A DNA stretch of 64,000 nucleotides from Rhodobacter sp. 24-YEA-8 (GTDB taxonomy: Bacteria > Pseudomonadota > Alphaproteobacteria > Rhodobacterales > Rhodobacteraceae), in the NCBI RefSeq assembly GCF_900105075.1, contig NZ_FNSK01000002.1:485857-549856 (forward strand), written 5' to 3'. The notes beneath the pieces are model-generated. The model was not told the origin of the DNA. It did not search any database and worked only from the letters and a program-made list of their open reading frames with translations. A program made the position numbers and the translations under genes. Positions within the stretch are counted from its first letter, which is position 1, and each line of letters starts with the position of its first letter. Positions 44,527 to 52,885 of this stretch are shown here, in pieces.

Positions 44527-46092
44527 CTACTGTCGGTGACCCCGGGTCTGTTCCAGGATCAATTGCTCAAGGCAGGCCTGGATTTCGCGGCGCTCCTCCG
44601 GGGCAACACGCAAGCCGAGTTTGCTGCGGCGCCAGATGACGTCATCAAGTGTCGTGGCAAATTCACGCTCAACCATCCAGCGCAGCTCGGCCTCGTGCAG
44701 GCCGCCACCGAGATCGGTGCCCGGCCCCATTTCCATTATCGCCCCGGCCTCTGTGCCATAGGCCCGGATCAGCCTGCGGGCAGTGGCGGGTGTGAGCTGG
44801 GAATGGCGCCGGGTCAGGGCCTCTGCGAGGGCATCCCTCTGCCGTGGGTCGAAATCTCCACCCGGCAGCGGCGCCCTGGCCGTCCATGCGGCTTTGCAGC
44901 TGGTGAAAAGCGGTGCGATCAGATCGACCGCCGCCTCGGAGAGCTTTCGATAAGTGGTGATCTTGCCACCCAGAACCGTAAGCAAAGGCGCCCGGTCATT
45001 CTGTTCCAGCTCCAGCGAATAGTCACGGGTCGCGGATCGTGCATCGCCCGCGCCATCATCCAGCAGCGGCCGCAGCCCGGCATATCGCCAGACCACATCC
45101 GAGGGCAGAACCGGCTTTTTGAAACAACGGCTGACAAAATCGCAGAGATAACGGACCTCCTCATCAGAGCAGTCCACCTGATCGGGCGAGCCTTTGTGAT
45201 CGATATCCGTCGTGCCGATCAGCGTGAAATCCTCATGATAGGGAATGGCAAAGACGATGCGGCCGTCAGGGCCCTGCAGGATATAGGCGCGGTCATGGCC
45301 GAAAATTCGGGGCACTACGATATGACTGCCGCGCACCAGCCGCACCCCGCGCTCGGATCGTGGAGACAGCTTTGCACTGATCCCGGCGACCCAGGGCCCG
45401 GCGGCATTGACGACCAGCCGCGCGCGCAGTGTTTCCGGCCCTTTCGGCCCCAGAATATCGACCTCCCAGAAATTGGCCTGACGCCTTGCGGCGACGACCT
45501 CGCTGCGGGTCCGGATGTCCGCGCCCAGCCTTTGGGCATCGCGCGCGTTCAGCACGACCAGCCGGGCATCATCGACCGCCGCATCCGAATATTCCCATCC
45601 CTTCCGGAACGCGCCGTTCAGCGCCTGGCCCGCCTCATCCTTTCGCAGATTGAGCCGGCGGGTCGGTGGCAGGATCTTGCGCCCGCCCATATGGTCATAG
45701 AGGAAAAGGCCCAGTCGTATCACAAAGGCAGGGCGACGATCCCTGAGCCATGGCATGAACCGGCCCAGCAAACGTGACGCTGGCGTGCCGCCCTCGAACC
45801 GCATCGACGGGTGAAAGGGCAGGACGAAGCGCATCGGCCGCGCGATATGGGGCATGGCCGCCAGCAGGGTCTCCCTTTCGCGCAGGGCTTCACGCACGAG
45901 ACGGAATTCGAAATATTCCAGATAGCGCAGTCCACCATGGAACAGCTTGGTCGAACGCGACGACGTGCCTTCGGCGAGATCGTTCTTCTCACAAAGGATA
46001 ACCTTCAGGCCACGCCCCGCAGCGTCCCGCGCGATGCCACAGCCGTTCACGCCACCGCCCACAATCAAAATATCCGCTATCGGCTTCGTCAT
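44527..46092 (-). CDS. glpD: Glycerol-3-phosphate dehydrogenase, FAD-dependent
   Basis: A 521-residue membrane-associated flavoenzyme that oxidises glycerol 3-phosphate to dihydroxyacetone phosphate and passes electrons to quinone. The FAD-binding N-terminus ILIVGGGVNGCGIARDAAG is followed by the GlpD signatures EGTSSRSTKLFHGGLRYLEY, VRYLCDFVSRCF and the ATTRDYSLE-like part. The C-terminal GlpD domain has RLIRAYGTEA and LDDVIWRRSKLGL. It is last in a minus-strand series, three bases after a LysR gene. In this context it may feed triose phosphate from a polyol route into central metabolism. Confidence 0.94.
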   Translation of the reverse strand: MTKPIADILIVGGGVNGCGIARDAAGRGLKVILCEKNDLAEGTSSRSTKLFHGGLRYLEYFEFRLVREALRERETLLAAMPHIARPMRFVLPFHPSMRFEGGTPASRLLGRFMPWLRDRRPAFVIRLGLFLYDHMGGRKILPPTRRLNLRKDEAGQALNGAFRKGWEYSDAAVDDARLVVLNARDAQRLGADIRTRSEVVAARRQANFWEVDILGPKGPETLRARLVVNAAGPWVAGISAKLSPRSERGVRLVRGSHIVVPRIFGHDRAYILQGPDGRIVFAIPYHEDFTLIGTTDIDHKGSPDQVDCSDEEVRYLCDFVSRCFKKPVLPSDVVWRYAGLRPLLDDGAGDARSATRDYSLELEQNDRAPLLTVLGGKITTYRKLSEAAVDLIAPLFTSCKAAWTARAPLPGGDFDPRQRDALAEALTRRHSQLTPATARRLIRAYGTEAGAIMEMGPGTDLGGGLHEAELRWMVEREFATTLDDVIWRRSKLGLRVAPEERREIQACLEQLILEQTRGHRQ

Positions 46093-46095
46093 CTG

Positions 46096-47070
46096 TCATC
46101 CTGTTTTCTGCTTCGCCCGGCTGATATCGACGAGATTGGTTTGCGGGCGGTCTGTATTGGTCTCAGCCGGGGCAGATCGCGCCGCATCGGCTGCACTGCG
46201 CGCCATGGTCATGAAGGCATCGATCGACCCGATCGACCGGCGCTCTTTCAGACAGGCGGCATAGGAATGGGTTACCGGCTTTTCTCCGGCGAGCGGCAGG
46301 CTCACCAGCCGCGGATCGCTGTCGAATTCGGTGCGCGAGATAATCCCGATCCCCAGACCGGCGGCGGTGGCCTCGATCATGGAATCCCGTGCAAGTTCCA
46401 TAACCACCGAAGGGCGGACATTGCGCTTTTCGAGGATCCCCTCAAAGGCACGCCGGGTCATAGAGCCGCTTTCGCGCCAGATCATGCGCACCCCGTCGAG
46501 CTCTTCGACCATGATCTTCTGCCGCTGTGCCCAGGGATGCCCGACCGGCAGCAGCAGCATGACCTCATGTTCGCCCAAAGCCACGTCATCAAGCCGGGGA
46601 TCCGCGTAATCGCGCCCGAGGATCGCAACATCCACCTTGTAGTCGATCAGCTTGCGGTAAATCCGGTCCGAGCTGCCGCTTTCCAGCGTGACATGAACCA
46701 GCGGGAACCTGTCACTGTACCCTGCCAGCAGTTTCATCACGAAAAACGGCCCCACCGTCCCGATATGCAACCGCCCGGCGATCTCGGGCCGGCTGGTCAG
46801 CAGCGCATGGGCCCGTTGTTCCAGCGCAAAGATCTGGCGGGCGATCAGCATCAGTGCATCGCCCTCTGTCGTCAGCTCGACCCCTGACGGAGTGCGCAGG
46901 AAAAGTTGCCTGCCATAGGTTTCTTCGAGCGATTTCACCTGGGTGGTAACTGTCGGCTGCCCGATGCAAAGCAGATCCGCCGCTTTGGTGAAGCTCAGCT
47001 CGCGCCCCACTGCATAGAAAGAGCGCAGCTGGTTGAAGTTGATGTAATTCAGACGTTCCCTTGTAAGCAT
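46096..47070 (-). CDS. LysR-family transcriptional regulator
   Basis: A 324-residue regulator with an N-terminal winged helix (about 8-66: NFNQLRSFYAVGRELSFTKAADLLCIGQPTVTTQVKSLEE) and a LysR substrate-binding domain (about 95-295). The wording of the DNA-binding part resembles regulators of phosphonate or related catabolism, but the ligand cannot be assigned. Unusually it lies inside a same-strand gene series and its start overlaps the end of the hydrolase gene by 22 bases, so it is probably cotranscribed with the genes it controls. Confidence 0.92.
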   Translation of the reverse strand: MLTRERLNYINFNQLRSFYAVGRELSFTKAADLLCIGQPTVTTQVKSLEETYGRQLFLRTPSGVELTTEGDALMLIARQIFALEQRAHALLTSRPEIAGRLHIGTVGPFFVMKLLAGYSDRFPLVHVTLESGSSDRIYRKLIDYKVDVAILGRDYADPRLDDVALGEHEVMLLLPVGHPWAQRQKIMVEELDGVRMIWRESGSMTRRAFEGILEKRNVRPSVVMELARDSMIEATAAGLGIGIISRTEFDSDPRLVSLPLAGEKPVTHSYAACLKERRSIGSIDAFMTMARSAADAARSAPAETNTDRPQTNLVDISRAKQKTG

Positions 47071-47903
47071 AGTCCTGATCCTCCCTGGCCTGCCGGTGTT
47101 CCGGTCAGCTCGATGAATGCAGCCATGATCGACGAGTAAGGGCGGCGAATCTCAAGGGGAATCGTGTAGTGATTGAGGCCGGGCAGCTCACGGCAGGAAC
47201 AATCATGGCCAGTTTGCACCATGCGGGCGGTATGGCCGAAGGCCTGGCCCCGGAACGCTGCGGTTTCATCCGCCCCGACGATCATCTGCACCCTGGCTGA
47301 CGGAAGCGGCAAGCGCGCAGGGCTCAGGCTCCGGACATCCTGGCGGGTCAGCTTCAGTGCGCCGTCGAGGCTGGTGCCACGCAGGGGATCAAGATCACAG
47401 ATCGGGCTGACCGCGACCACACCACGCAAGGGAACAGATTGCGGTGAAAGCGCGGTCATCAGTGCCAGATGTGCCCCCGCAGAATGACCGGCGGCGATCC
47501 AGCCCGAGGCGGTCAGACCTGCCGCTGTTGCGGCCTCTGTTGCAGCTTTCACTGCGATACTGGCGGCGGCAACAATCGCGCTCAGCGAAGCCTCTGGCGC
47601 CAATGGATAGCCGGGCAGGGCGACACTGTATCCGGCGCGGACCAGGGGTTCCGCAACAAAGGCAAAGCGTTCGCGCGAGAGAGACTGCCAGTACCCGCCA
47701 TGAAAAAATACCACCAGCGGCGCGCCAGGCTGGCCGGGAAAAAGGTCGAGCGCCTCACGCGGATGGTCGCCATAGCGCAGACCGCGCTGTACTTTCAGTG
47801 TCGCATAGGCCCGCTCGCTTTCGCTGTCCATCCGGGCATAGACCTCGCCGCGCTCGGGATGGCGGTCACGAAACACCCAGTCCGCTTCATCTTCGCGTGC
47901 CAT
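47049..47903 (-). CDS. Alpha/beta hydrolase (kynurenine formamidase/esterase-like)
   Basis: A 284-residue cytoplasmic hydrolase. Oxyanion-hole motif HGGYW, nucleophile elbow GHSAGAH (Ser near residue 146), a probable Asp in VGADE and catalytic His in LPGLNHYTI give a complete triad. The HGGYW/GHSAGAHL pairing matches the kynurenine formamidase-like or arylformamidase group. Next to a class III-like alcohol dehydrogenase it could cleave a formyl ester or a substrate ester, but this is inference. Three bases separate it from the dehydrogenase gene. Confidence 0.85.
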   Translation of the reverse strand: MAREDEADWVFRDRHPERGEVYARMDSESERAYATLKVQRGLRYGDHPREALDLFPGQPGAPLVVFFHGGYWQSLSRERFAFVAEPLVRAGYSVALPGYPLAPEASLSAIVAAASIAVKAATEAATAAGLTASGWIAAGHSAGAHLALMTALSPQSVPLRGVVAVSPICDLDPLRGTSLDGALKLTRQDVRSLSPARLPLPSARVQMIVGADETAAFRGQAFGHTARMVQTGHDCSCRELPGLNHYTIPLEIRRPYSSIMAAFIELTGTPAGQGGSGLCLQGNV

Positions 47904-47906
47904 GGT

Positions 47907-49016
47907 TCAGACCAGACTGACGACAGAACGCACCGATGCCCCGGCGCGCATCAGCTCAAAACCCTCATTGATCCGGGCGAGGGGCATCCGGTGGGTGATC
48001 TGTCCTTTCAGGTCGATCTCACCCGCCATATAACGGTCGATCAGTGCGCCCAGCCCGCTCCGGCCTTTGACGCCGCCGAAATAGCTGCCCAGCAGCGATT
48101 TGCCGTAGCGCACCTGGACCGGCGGTACGGAAAGGGTGGAGCCGGGCGGCTCTACCCCCAGAAGCACCGCCTTGCCCCAGGCGGGCACCGCCGCATCGAG
48201 GGCCTGGCGCATGACAGAAAGCACACCGGTACATTCAAACGCCACGTCGACGCCGCCCCCGGTCAGGTCGCGGATTTCGGCGACCGTGTCACGGCCACCC
48301 GGCTCCGGACGGATGAAATGGGTCATGCCATAGCTGCGGGCGAGGGGGGTCTTGCTGTCAGACAGGTCGATGCCGATGATCTGGCTGGCGCCGGCGATCC
48401 GTGCGCCCTGAATGATATTAATGCCGATACCGCCCAGCCCGAAAACCGCAACGCGGTCGCCCGGCCGTACCTCTGACAGCGCGGCGCCGACACCGGTGGT
48501 GACGCCGCAGCCGAACAGGCAGACCTCATTCAGGGGGGCATCCTTGCGGATCCGGCACAGAGCGATTTCCGGCACGACCGTATAGCGCGAGAAAGTCGAG
48601 GTGCCCATGAAATGGTGGATGACCTCGCCATCGCGGCTGAAGCGGGCGCTGCCCTCGGGCATCACGCCACGGTCGCGGGTGGGTTTGATCGTCCAGCACA
48701 GATTGGTGCGCTCTGACCGGCACATGGCGCAGTCACCGCATTCAGGCCCGTAAAGCGGGATGACGTGGTCGCCAGGCTTCAGCCCGGTTACACCCGGGCC
48801 GGTTTCCACCACCCGGCCCGCGCCTTCGTGGCCGGGGATCAGCGGATAGACCGCTGTGGCATTCGCGCCTTCAAGCGCAGTCAGATCAGTATGGCACAGG
48901 CCGGTATAGTCGATCTCGACCAGAACCTCGCCCGCGCGGGGCGGGGCGACCATGACTTCAGCAATCTCCAGCGGGCGGCCCGCCGCAGTGCAAATCGCTG
49001 CGGATGAACGGATCAT
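47907..49016 (-). CDS. Zinc alcohol dehydrogenase, class III-like
   Basis: A 369-residue medium-chain dehydrogenase. The catalytic zinc region has GLCHTDLTALEG and GHEGAGRVVE. Structural zinc cysteines are in ECGDCAMCRSERTNLC. The NAD-binding fold has VFGLGGIGINIIQGARIAGA, followed by the typical class III stretch FECTGVLSVMRQALDA and GKSLLGSYFGG. Class III enzymes oxidise S-hydroxymethylglutathione, the formaldehyde adduct. Its position after an oxygenase/ferredoxin reductase pair suggests removal of formaldehyde from demethylation; an alcohol substrate is the alternative. Confidence 0.88.
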   Translation of the reverse strand: MIRSSAAICTAAGRPLEIAEVMVAPPRAGEVLVEIDYTGLCHTDLTALEGANATAVYPLIPGHEGAGRVVETGPGVTGLKPGDHVIPLYGPECGDCAMCRSERTNLCWTIKPTRDRGVMPEGSARFSRDGEVIHHFMGTSTFSRYTVVPEIALCRIRKDAPLNEVCLFGCGVTTGVGAALSEVRPGDRVAVFGLGGIGINIIQGARIAGASQIIGIDLSDSKTPLARSYGMTHFIRPEPGGRDTVAEIRDLTGGGVDVAFECTGVLSVMRQALDAAVPAWGKAVLLGVEPPGSTLSVPPVQVRYGKSLLGSYFGGVKGRSGLGALIDRYMAGEIDLKGQITHRMPLARINEGFELMRAGASVRSVVSLV

Positions 49017-49046
49017 CTTTGCGTCTCCGTAAAGAACTGGAAGGGA

Positions 49047-50282
49047 TCAGATGCGCTGGAAACCAAGCGCAGAGAGGGTGTCGGCGGCAATTCTGCCATC
49101 TCGGCGAAAGGCCTCGCGGGCGGCCCGCATGACCTTGGGTGCGCTGACGAAAACCGCCTGATGCAGGCAGTCGTCGCGCATGAGAAAGGCTCCATAGCCC
49201 GGGCGGAAGGCCTCGCCCGATTGCCACAGATCGCCGTCGGCAACCGGCTGCCCGATGAACTGGATGCGCTGGCCGAGCTGCTCGGTCCAGAAAGACGGTG
49301 CGCCCGGGGGCGGGGGCGGGGGCGTATCAAGGATAGCAGCGGCGGCGGCAATGGCGCTGTCCTCGGCATTGCGCCAGGATTCCAGCCTGATGCCAGCCGT
49401 TTCTGCCGTGCCGGAGCGCTGGCGGGCAACATCGCCGATTGCGAAGATCTGCGGGTCTGAGCTGCGGCCAGCCGCATCGGTCAGGATCCCGTCGGCAAGA
49501 TCAAGCCCCGCCTCCCGGGCCAGCGTGTCACGCGGTGTGCCGCCCATGCCCAGAACAACGGTTTTTGCCGCGACGTGGCTGCCATTCTCCAGGCTCAGCC
49601 TGACGCCGTCGCCCTCGGCTGCGACGGCAGCCACCCCGGTCCCGAGATGCAGGCGTGAACCCTCTGCCTCATGCAGTGCCGCGATCCGGCGGCCAAGAGC
49701 CTCTGGCAGGGCGCGCATCAGCGGCAGCGGCGTCTTTTCAATGATATCGACGGCGCAGCCCAGCTGACGGGCGGATGAGGCCACCTCAAGCCCGATAAAG
49801 CCTGCCCCGATCAGCGCGACACTGCTCCCGCCGGTTTCCTGGCCCAAACGGGCACGCAATGCGCGCGCCTCGTCCAGTTTATGCAGGCAGAGCACACGGT
49901 CTTCCATACCGTCACACAGGGCCAGCCGGCGTGGAACCAGACCGGTGGCAAGGACGAGAATGTCATAGGCCTCGTCGCTGCCATCCTCCAGCCGCACCCG
50001 CCCCGCACTGCGGTCAATCGCGACCGCCTGACACAAGGGGCGGAACTCCACGCCCTCAAGATCAGGCAGAATAGCGGGCAGCGCTGGTTCCGCCGGCTCG
50101 GTCAGCATCGATTTCGAGAGCCAGGGCCGCTCATAGGGCGGATGTGCCTCTTCGCCGATCAGCACGATCTGACCCCTGTGCCCCAGAGATTTCAGCTGCG
50201 CGATCAGCCGCCCGGCCGCATGGCCGGACCCGATGACGACAATTCTGGCAGTTCCGGCAATCCGGCCCGCATCCATGCTCAT
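49047..50282 (-). CDS. FAD-dependent ferredoxin reductase (MocF-like)
   Basis: A 411-residue NAD(P)H:ferredoxin reductase of the putidaredoxin/rhodocoxin reductase type. It has FAD motif IVVIGSGHAAGRLIAQL, NAD motif VALIGAGFIGLEVASSARQLG, second FAD motif IFAIGDVARQ, and a C-terminal reductase domain with WTEQLGQRIQFIGQPV. It would reduce the Rieske ferredoxin encoded 8 kb upstream in the same direction. Its start overlaps the stop of the oxygenase gene by four bases, tying the two functionally. The three-part set resembles MocDEF. Confidence 0.9.
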   Translation of the reverse strand: MSMDAGRIAGTARIVVIGSGHAAGRLIAQLKSLGHRGQIVLIGEEAHPPYERPWLSKSMLTEPAEPALPAILPDLEGVEFRPLCQAVAIDRSAGRVRLEDGSDEAYDILVLATGLVPRRLALCDGMEDRVLCLHKLDEARALRARLGQETGGSSVALIGAGFIGLEVASSARQLGCAVDIIEKTPLPLMRALPEALGRRIAALHEAEGSRLHLGTGVAAVAAEGDGVRLSLENGSHVAAKTVVLGMGGTPRDTLAREAGLDLADGILTDAAGRSSDPQIFAIGDVARQRSGTAETAGIRLESWRNAEDSAIAAAAAILDTPPPPPPGAPSFWTEQLGQRIQFIGQPVADGDLWQSGEAFRPGYGAFLMRDDCLHQAVFVSAPKVMRAAREAFRRDGRIAADTLSALGFQRI

Positions 50283-51268
50283 CGTGCTTGCCTTTTCTCG
50301 CGCTGAAGGCGCAGCACTTCGGCCAGGATCTCGCGATGGACCTGGATATAGCCACGGCTGACATGTTTCAGATGCGGCTGCACATGGTCATGCAACTGGC
50401 CGAGCGCATGGAACGGGACCGAGGATGCCAGGTGATGTTCGGCATGGAAGGGCATGTTCCAGTAGAGCTTGCGGAAGATCGGATTGGCCAGCGTGGTGCG
50501 GGTATTTGCCAGCAGGTCCGGGCTTTCCTCGGCGCCGGTATGTTCGGCCATGCGGATGGCGCGCAGAACGGGCTCACCCAGGAAACGCGGGATCAGCCAG
50601 TAGGTCAGCGCAATCATGCTGCCGTAATAGACCGAGGCCGCCGCAATCGTGATGTAAAGCAGAACATCAAGCCGGATTTCCAGCGAAACACGGCCGCGCA
50701 CGCTCTCGGGCAGGAAGCTTTTCTCTTCCTCATTATAGCGCCCGGTCGCGCCGCGCCACAAAGTGCCCAGCAGTTTCGGCCAGAAGGAAGCGCCCAGCAC
50801 CAGACGAAAATATTCGCGCAGCGATGTGGGGAAAGGCACGATATCGGGGTCGAGATCATCATGCTGCGTATAGGTGTGATGTGCGGCATGGCGGTACTTG
50901 AAGTAAAGGAAGGGCCTGAGCGTCGCCGTCGCAATGGCAATGCCAACCAGGTAGTTCAGCCAGCGCGATCTGAATGCCGTGCCATGCGAACATTCATGCA
51001 GTGGCGCGAAAGTCAGCACGATGATCGTGCCGTAAAGCACCATGGCCGGGATCTGCAGCCAGAGATTGCCCGAGGCAAGCCAGACCAGAAAGCCAGTGAC
51101 CGCCAGCGCCGAGATATGCACCGCAAGGTTGACCAGTCCCGGCCCATTGCTGCGTGCCCGCAACTCTTTGAGTTTGCTGCGCGAAATCATTTCCGCGCCA
51201 GTGAGCGGCCAGACATTGCTGCCGATCCCGCCAATGCCAGCATAGCTGGCAGAGCCGTTTCCATCCAT
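50279..51268 (-). CDS. Fatty-acid-desaturase-like di-iron membrane oxygenase (MocD-like)
   Basis: A 329-residue integral membrane oxygenase. Hydrophobic segments at about 45-90 and 195-225 surround three histidine clusters: HECSHG, HAAHH and HAEHH, the eight-His di-iron ligands of the desaturase/alkane hydroxylase family. It could desaturate lipids, hydroxylate, or, as proposed for MocD in rhizopine catabolism, remove an O-methyl group. The tight link to a ferredoxin reductase, with a MocE-type ferredoxin in the same region, favours the last. A strong GAGGAGG lies before the ATG. Confidence 0.88.
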   Translation of the reverse strand: MDGNGSASYAGIGGIGSNVWPLTGAEMISRSKLKELRARSNGPGLVNLAVHISALAVTGFLVWLASGNLWLQIPAMVLYGTIIVLTFAPLHECSHGTAFRSRWLNYLVGIAIATATLRPFLYFKYRHAAHHTYTQHDDLDPDIVPFPTSLREYFRLVLGASFWPKLLGTLWRGATGRYNEEEKSFLPESVRGRVSLEIRLDVLLYITIAAASVYYGSMIALTYWLIPRFLGEPVLRAIRMAEHTGAEESPDLLANTRTTLANPIFRKLYWNMPFHAEHHLASSVPFHALGQLHDHVQPHLKHVSRGYIQVHREILAEVLRLQREKRQAR

Positions 51269-51367
51269 TCGAGAATCCTCCTCTCAGACTAAGCCTCTGT
51301 CAGGCTACAGGGCCGGCTTTCAGGCGTTAAATTCATGTTCTGCATGGGGTTATTGCTTTCACCCCGA

Positions 51368-51383
51368 CCGGGCATCTGCCCGG
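51368..51383 (-). terminator. Stem-loop between the ABC ATPase and oxygenase genes
   Basis: CCGGGCA / TGCCCGG with a two-base loop, just after the ABC ATPase stop codon. Without a T-run it is more likely a weak or partial terminator, or an RNA-stabilising stem, than a full stop. Confidence 0.45.
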
Positions 51384-51389
51384 CATGTT

Positions 51390-52883
51390 TCACGAAAAGA
51401 AGCAGGCCGTGATCCGTTCCACATCAAAGGCATCGCGGGTGAATTCGCCGGTGATGCGACCGCGGCTCATCACAACAATACGGTCACAGACCTGCATCAT
51501 TTCCTGCAGCTCGGTTGTCATGACCAGCAGACCGCGCCCGTCTTCGGCCAGGCTGCGCAGGGCGCCCCAGATCTCGCTTTTCGCCCCGATATCGACACCA
51601 CGCGTGGGATCTTCGGCGATCACCACCCGGCCGGGTTTCGTCATCCATTTCGCGATGACGATCTTTTGCTGATTGCCGCCCGAAAGCTGCCCGGCGCGCT
51701 GACCCGGTCCGCTGGCGCGGATGCCCAGCCGACGCATCAGATCAAGGCTCATCCGTCGCGCGGCGCTGCGCCGGATCAGGCCAAGACGCGAGAGGCGGTC
51801 AAGTTCGGTCATGGTGATATTCTCGCCGACCGACATGCCCAGAACGAGTCCCTGTTCCTTGCGGTCCGCCGGCATATAGGCCACGCCCGCCCGGATCGCG
51901 GCCATGGGCGAAGTAAGGCGGGGGCTGCGTCCGTCAATGCGGATCGCACCGCTTTGCAGCGGCACAGTACCAAAAATCGCCTGGGCCAGTTCCTCGCGGT
52001 GGCAGCCCAGAAGCCCCGCGACCCCGACGATCTCGCCCGCATGGACGCACAGTGAGACATCTTTCAGCCTGCCGCGTGTTGCGGCCCGCTCAACCTCCAG
52101 CACCGGGGCGCCAATCGGCCGGGCCGACCAGGCGAACCCGTCACCCGAACGGTTGGTGCCGACCATATAAGAGACGATCCCCTCTTCGGTCATACCGTTC
52201 AGGTCCCGGGTTACAACATGGCGCCCGTCGCGCAGCACTGTCATGCGGTCGGCAAGGTCGAGCACCTCATTCAGACGGTGCGAGACATAGATGATACCGA
52301 GGCCACGATCCCTGAGGCGGCGCACAACCCCAAGCAACCGCTGCACCTGGTCGTCATCAAGCGAGGCGGTCGGTTCATCCAGCACGATGATGCGCGGATC
52401 GCTGGCCAGCGCTTTGCAGATTTCGACGATCTGCTGTTCGGCCAGACCCAGAGTGCCGAGGATGCAGTCCGGGTCCAGATCCAGCCCGACCATGGCCAGC
52501 AGCTCACGGGTGCGATGCCGGGTGACGGCGCGGTCGATCCTGCCGCCGGCCCGCCGGATTTCACGGCCCAGCCAGATATTCTGGGCCACGCTCAGATTGC
52601 TGCACAGCACCAGCTCCTGGTGGACCATGGCCAGCCGTGCCGCAATCGCGGCCGCGGGGCGCGAGAACTGCACCTCGCGGCCCGAGATCAGGATCTTGCC
52701 CTCATCAGGGCGCAACAGCCCGTTCATGCAGGAGAGCAGAGTCGATTTGCCTGCGCCGTTCTCTCCAAGCAGCGCATGGACCTCGCCCGCCCGCAGATCA
52801 AGGCTGACATCGTGGAGCGCACGAACGCCGGGAAAGGACTTGCCGATCCCGCGCAGTTCCAGCAAGGGCGCAGACATATCCAT
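51390..52883 (-). CDS. CUT2-family sugar ABC importer, ATP-binding protein (RbsA-like)
   Basis: A 497-residue protein with two fused nucleotide-binding domains. The first has Walker A GENGAGKST, the signature-like LGLAEQQIVE and Walker B RIIVLDEPTASLD. The second has degenerate P-loop-like sequence VAGLLGCHREEL, signature LSGGNQQK and Walker B RVVIAEDPTRGVD. This is the RbsA/XylG/AraG arrangement. It would power import by the two permeases upstream with the periplasmic binding protein. It follows the kinase by two bases. Confidence 0.94.
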   Translation of the reverse strand: MDMSAPLLELRGIGKSFPGVRALHDVSLDLRAGEVHALLGENGAGKSTLLSCMNGLLRPDEGKILISGREVQFSRPAAAIAARLAMVHQELVLCSNLSVAQNIWLGREIRRAGGRIDRAVTRHRTRELLAMVGLDLDPDCILGTLGLAEQQIVEICKALASDPRIIVLDEPTASLDDDQVQRLLGVVRRLRDRGLGIIYVSHRLNEVLDLADRMTVLRDGRHVVTRDLNGMTEEGIVSYMVGTNRSGDGFAWSARPIGAPVLEVERAATRGRLKDVSLCVHAGEIVGVAGLLGCHREELAQAIFGTVPLQSGAIRIDGRSPRLTSPMAAIRAGVAYMPADRKEQGLVLGMSVGENITMTELDRLSRLGLIRRSAARRMSLDLMRRLGIRASGPGQRAGQLSGGNQQKIVIAKWMTKPGRVVIAEDPTRGVDIGAKSEIWGALRSLAEDGRGLLVMTTELQEMMQVCDRIVVMSRGRITGEFTRDAFDVERITACFFS

Positions 52884-52885
52884 GC

